Shown piece by piece: positions 62,459 to 64,000 of a stretch of DNA of 64,000 nt. The stretch is from an uncultured Fibrobacter sp. (GTDB lineage: Bacteria > Fibrobacterota > Fibrobacteria > Fibrobacterales > Fibrobacteraceae): NCBI GenBank assembly GCA_946413655.1, contig CAMKLO010000014.1, positions 1 to 64,000 on the forward strand, read 5' to 3'. A program made the translations under genes and the position numbers. Each line of letters opens with the position of its first letter. Position 1 is the first letter of the stretch. Below the pieces are notes generated by a model, which was given only the letters and a program-made list of their open reading frames with translations, did not search any database and was not told the DNA's origin.

Positions 62459-62473
62459 GGCCCAAATTTAGTA

Positions 62474-62496
62474 AAAAAGCCCCCGGCTGGGGGCTA
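62474..62496 (-). terminator. Rho-independent terminator after LOG-family gene
   Basis: On the minus strand AGCCCCC-agcc-GGGGGCT followed by six T, only five bases past the stop. It separates the LOG gene from the kinase gene. Confidence 0.92.
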
Positions 62497-62500
62497 TGTA

Positions 62501-63352
62501 CTATTTCTTTTTCTTTCGGTTTTCGAACTCTTCGACGTGGGTTCGGGCGAATGTGACCTGCCCTTCGCTTTGCTTCGTGAGGGCGTCGGTGATAAAGTCG
62601 TAAGCCTCATCGACCGTGTCGCAGAACTTGAATAGCTTCAAGTCTTCGGGATTGATCATGCCTGTTTCGGCGAAGAATTCCCAGTTGATGGCCTTCTTCC
62701 AGAACTTGGAATCGAAGATGACGACAGGCATCTGCTGGGCGTATTTATCGGTCTGGATAAGCGTGAGCATCTCGAAGGCTTCGTCGAGGGTCCCGAATCC
62801 GCCTGGGAAAATCACGAGGGCGCGTGCCATGCGCAAGAACCAGTATTTACGGATAAAGAAATAACGGAATTGCAAGTTGAGGGCGTCATCCAAGTACGGG
62901 TTGCAATGTTGTTCGAAAGGCAACTTGATGTTCAAGCCAATCGAGGGCGTCCCGACATCGGATGCACCGCGGTTGCCGGCTTCCATGATGCCTGGACCGC
63001 CACCGGTCATGATGGCGTAACCCTGGTGCTGCTTGTTGATCCACTTGCCAAGTCGCGCGGCGAGTTCGCGTGCGCCGTTGTAGGAATCGGCCACTTTCGA
63101 AAGTTTGTCCAGTCTTGCAAGTTCAGCCTTGTTCTTGCATCCCTTGCGGCGTTTCTTGATTTCTTCGGGCGGGAGCGTCCGAGCGGAACCAAAGAATACA
63201 ATCGTGTTCTTTATATCTTCTTGCTTAAAAATTTGGTCGGGCTGCAAAAATTCAGAAAGAAATCGAATAGTACGCGCTGCATCGCTTTCCATGAATTCGG
63301 GATTGTGGTATGCCATCTGTCCCGGAGCCGGGTGGAGTTTTTTCGGTGCCAT
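62501..63352 (-). CDS. LOG-family nucleotide 5'-monophosphate nucleosidase-like protein
   Basis: A 283-residue Rossmann-like protein. It has the paired LOG motifs GGGPGIMEAGNRGA near 117 and PGGFGTLDE near 183, which bind the nucleotide and catalyse N-glycosidic cleavage. The length exceeds plant-type LOG (about 190) because of an N-terminal helix-rich extension and a Lys/Glu-rich end (FENRKKKK). Bacterial members hydrolyse AMP or related nucleotides; cytokinin activation is another family role. It is monocistronic with its own terminator. Confidence 0.88.
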   Translation of the reverse strand: MAPKKLHPAPGQMAYHNPEFMESDAARTIRFLSEFLQPDQIFKQEDIKNTIVFFGSARTLPPEEIKKRRKGCKNKAELARLDKLSKVADSYNGARELAARLGKWINKQHQGYAIMTGGGPGIMEAGNRGASDVGTPSIGLNIKLPFEQHCNPYLDDALNLQFRYFFIRKYWFLRMARALVIFPGGFGTLDEAFEMLTLIQTDKYAQQMPVVIFDSKFWKKAINWEFFAETGMINPEDLKLFKFCDTVDEAYDFITDALTKQSEGQVTFARTHVEEFENRKKKK

Positions 63353-63572
63353 AATAAACCTCGTCTGTAAGTTTTAAAAGTCTATACAATCTTGTCATTC
63401 CCGCGAAGGCGGGAATCTCCTATTCTTTTTTATTCAATTATAACAGGAGATGCCCGATTAAATCGGGCATGACAATCATAGTCTAATGAATAATATACGA
63501 TAAAATGCTTTTGCGGACTAAAAAATAAAGTTTTTATCATCTTACTTGGAATAACATTTATATATTAAGGGT
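63353..63572. repeat. Paired TGTCAT hairpins and promoter region
   Basis: TGTCATTCCCGC-gaa-GGCGGGAATCTCC at 63393-63420. The inverted TGTCATGCCCGAT-tta-ATCGGGCATCTCC is at 63445-63474. Then AT-rich DNA before the next gene. Confidence 0.7.
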
Positions 63573-63785
63573 ATGTTAGTAAAAATGTGGACAGATAATT
63601 TTGTCATTACGGGCGAGATTGACACGCTGCGTGACGAGCGCCTGACGGACTATATCCGTGAAAACAAGGACTTTATCGCCGTGACTCAGGTGCGGGTTTG
63701 CGATAGGAACGAGCATGATTTGTTCCGCACGCACTTCCTCAATGTCAGCACGAACCACATCGAAATTATTCTACCTGCAGAATAA
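63573..63785 (+). CDS. DUF6812-like small protein
   Basis: A 70-residue protein with the pattern WTDNFVITGEIDTLRDERL, TDYIRENKDFIAVTQVRVCD and a final strand HIEIILPAE. This fits the small DUF6812-type beta-barrel proteins found near surface or secretion genes, of unknown function. Two in-frame ATGs (63573 and 63585) are possible; AAGGG lies too close to the first and rather far from the second, so the start is unsettled. Confidence 0.55.
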   Translation: MLVKMWTDNFVITGEIDTLRDERLTDYIRENKDFIAVTQVRVCDRNEHDLFRTHFLNVSTNHIEIILPAE

Positions 63786-63818
63786 AACTTGTCATGCCCG
63801 TTTGTTGAGTAGTAGTCT

Positions 63819-63901
63819 GTCATGCCCGCCTCCGAGCGGGCACCTCCTTTTCATAAACAACAGGGAGATTCCCCACCATACGGGGGCCATGCGCACTAAG
63901 G
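63819..63901. repeat. TGTCATGCCCGC hairpin and CCTTAGTGCGCATGGCC block
   Basis: TGTCATGCCCGC-ctccga-GCGGGCACCTCC (63819-63847), then the reversed CCTTAGTGCGCATGGCC block (63885-63901) known from the left edge of the window, leading directly into element E. Confidence 0.7.
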
Positions 63902-63917
63902 CAACAAAAGCATATAA

Positions 63918-63987
63918 GGCGAGCGCCGCGACAGAATGTTCACATTCTGGCATGGTTGAGCCGTAATTGCGGACGCCAACGGCGTCC
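63918..63987 (-). repeat. Two-hairpin palindromic element, copy E
   Basis: On the minus strand: GGACGCC-gtt-GGCGTCC, spacer, GGCTCAACCATGC, hairpin CAGAATG-tgaa-CATTCTG, TCGCGGCGCTCGCC. The right block continues to the CCTTAGTGCGCATGGCC module. Confidence 0.85.
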
Positions 63988-64000
63988 ACTTGCCAAGTGC

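Overview
The window looks like chromosomal DNA of a Fibrobacter-type bacterium (Fibrobacterota), a fibre-degrading gut anaerobe. This rests on two large paralogous fibro-slime proteins, a family 9 glycoside hydrolase, serine-rich linkers in secreted proteins, several C-termini that resemble type IX secretion (T9SS) sorting tails, and ordinary Gram-negative housekeeping genes. No phage, plasmid or complete insertion sequence was seen. The assignment is inference from protein content; no database search was run.

Layout. 1-5.3 kb: repeats, a GIY-YIG protein, an S-adenosylhomocysteinase-like protein overlapping an arylamine N-acetyltransferase-like gene, a MATE exporter and an FHA-GGDEF diguanylate cyclase. 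5.6-10.8 kb: a 1571-residue fibro-slime protein and a SPOR-domain protein. 10.9-25.6 kb: a 1367-residue helicase-like protein with every catalytic motif decayed, gluQ, a small secreted protein with a DEDDh exonuclease, a minus-strand GT2-topB-GH3 group, a broken Rpn-type nuclease gene and a TPR-like membrane-anchored protein. 25.8-31 kb: yceD-rpmF-plsX, a lipoprotein, fabG-acpP and rnc, a loosened version of the usual fatty acid synthesis cluster. 31-43 kb: an orphan oligopeptide-binding lipoprotein, an outer-membrane protein, a giant GLUG/InlB-repeat surface protein, a DASS transporter, tRNA-Val and small hypotheticals. 43-50 kb: prepilin peptidase, an intact Rpn nuclease, an orphan HlyD/MacA adaptor, a CDF metal exporter and an aldo/keto reductase. 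49-60 kb: a secretome stretch with a T9SS-tailed protein, the second fibro-slime protein, a DRE-TIM aldolase, and a GH9 cellulase followed 30 bp later by an M6 metalloprotease. 60-64 kb: a rhomboid-like protein that has lost its catalytic His, a Ser/Thr kinase, a LOG-family protein and a DUF6812-like small protein.

The most unusual feature is a family of palindromic elements scattered through the window. Six copies (A-F) share constant blocks, consensus GGCTCRRYCATGC and TCGCRRCRCTCGCC. Between and before the blocks lie two hairpins whose stem sequence differs from copy to copy while base pairing is kept. Four copies are intergenic. Two lie in frame inside coding genes: copy A in the N-acetyltransferase-like gene between its catalytic His and Asp, and copy F in gluQ just after the zinc-binding site. 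The closest known parallel is the Rickettsia palindromic element family, which also enters genes in frame. A second, simpler hairpin class (TGTCAY..., with swapped stems but fixed edges) fills most other intergenic gaps.
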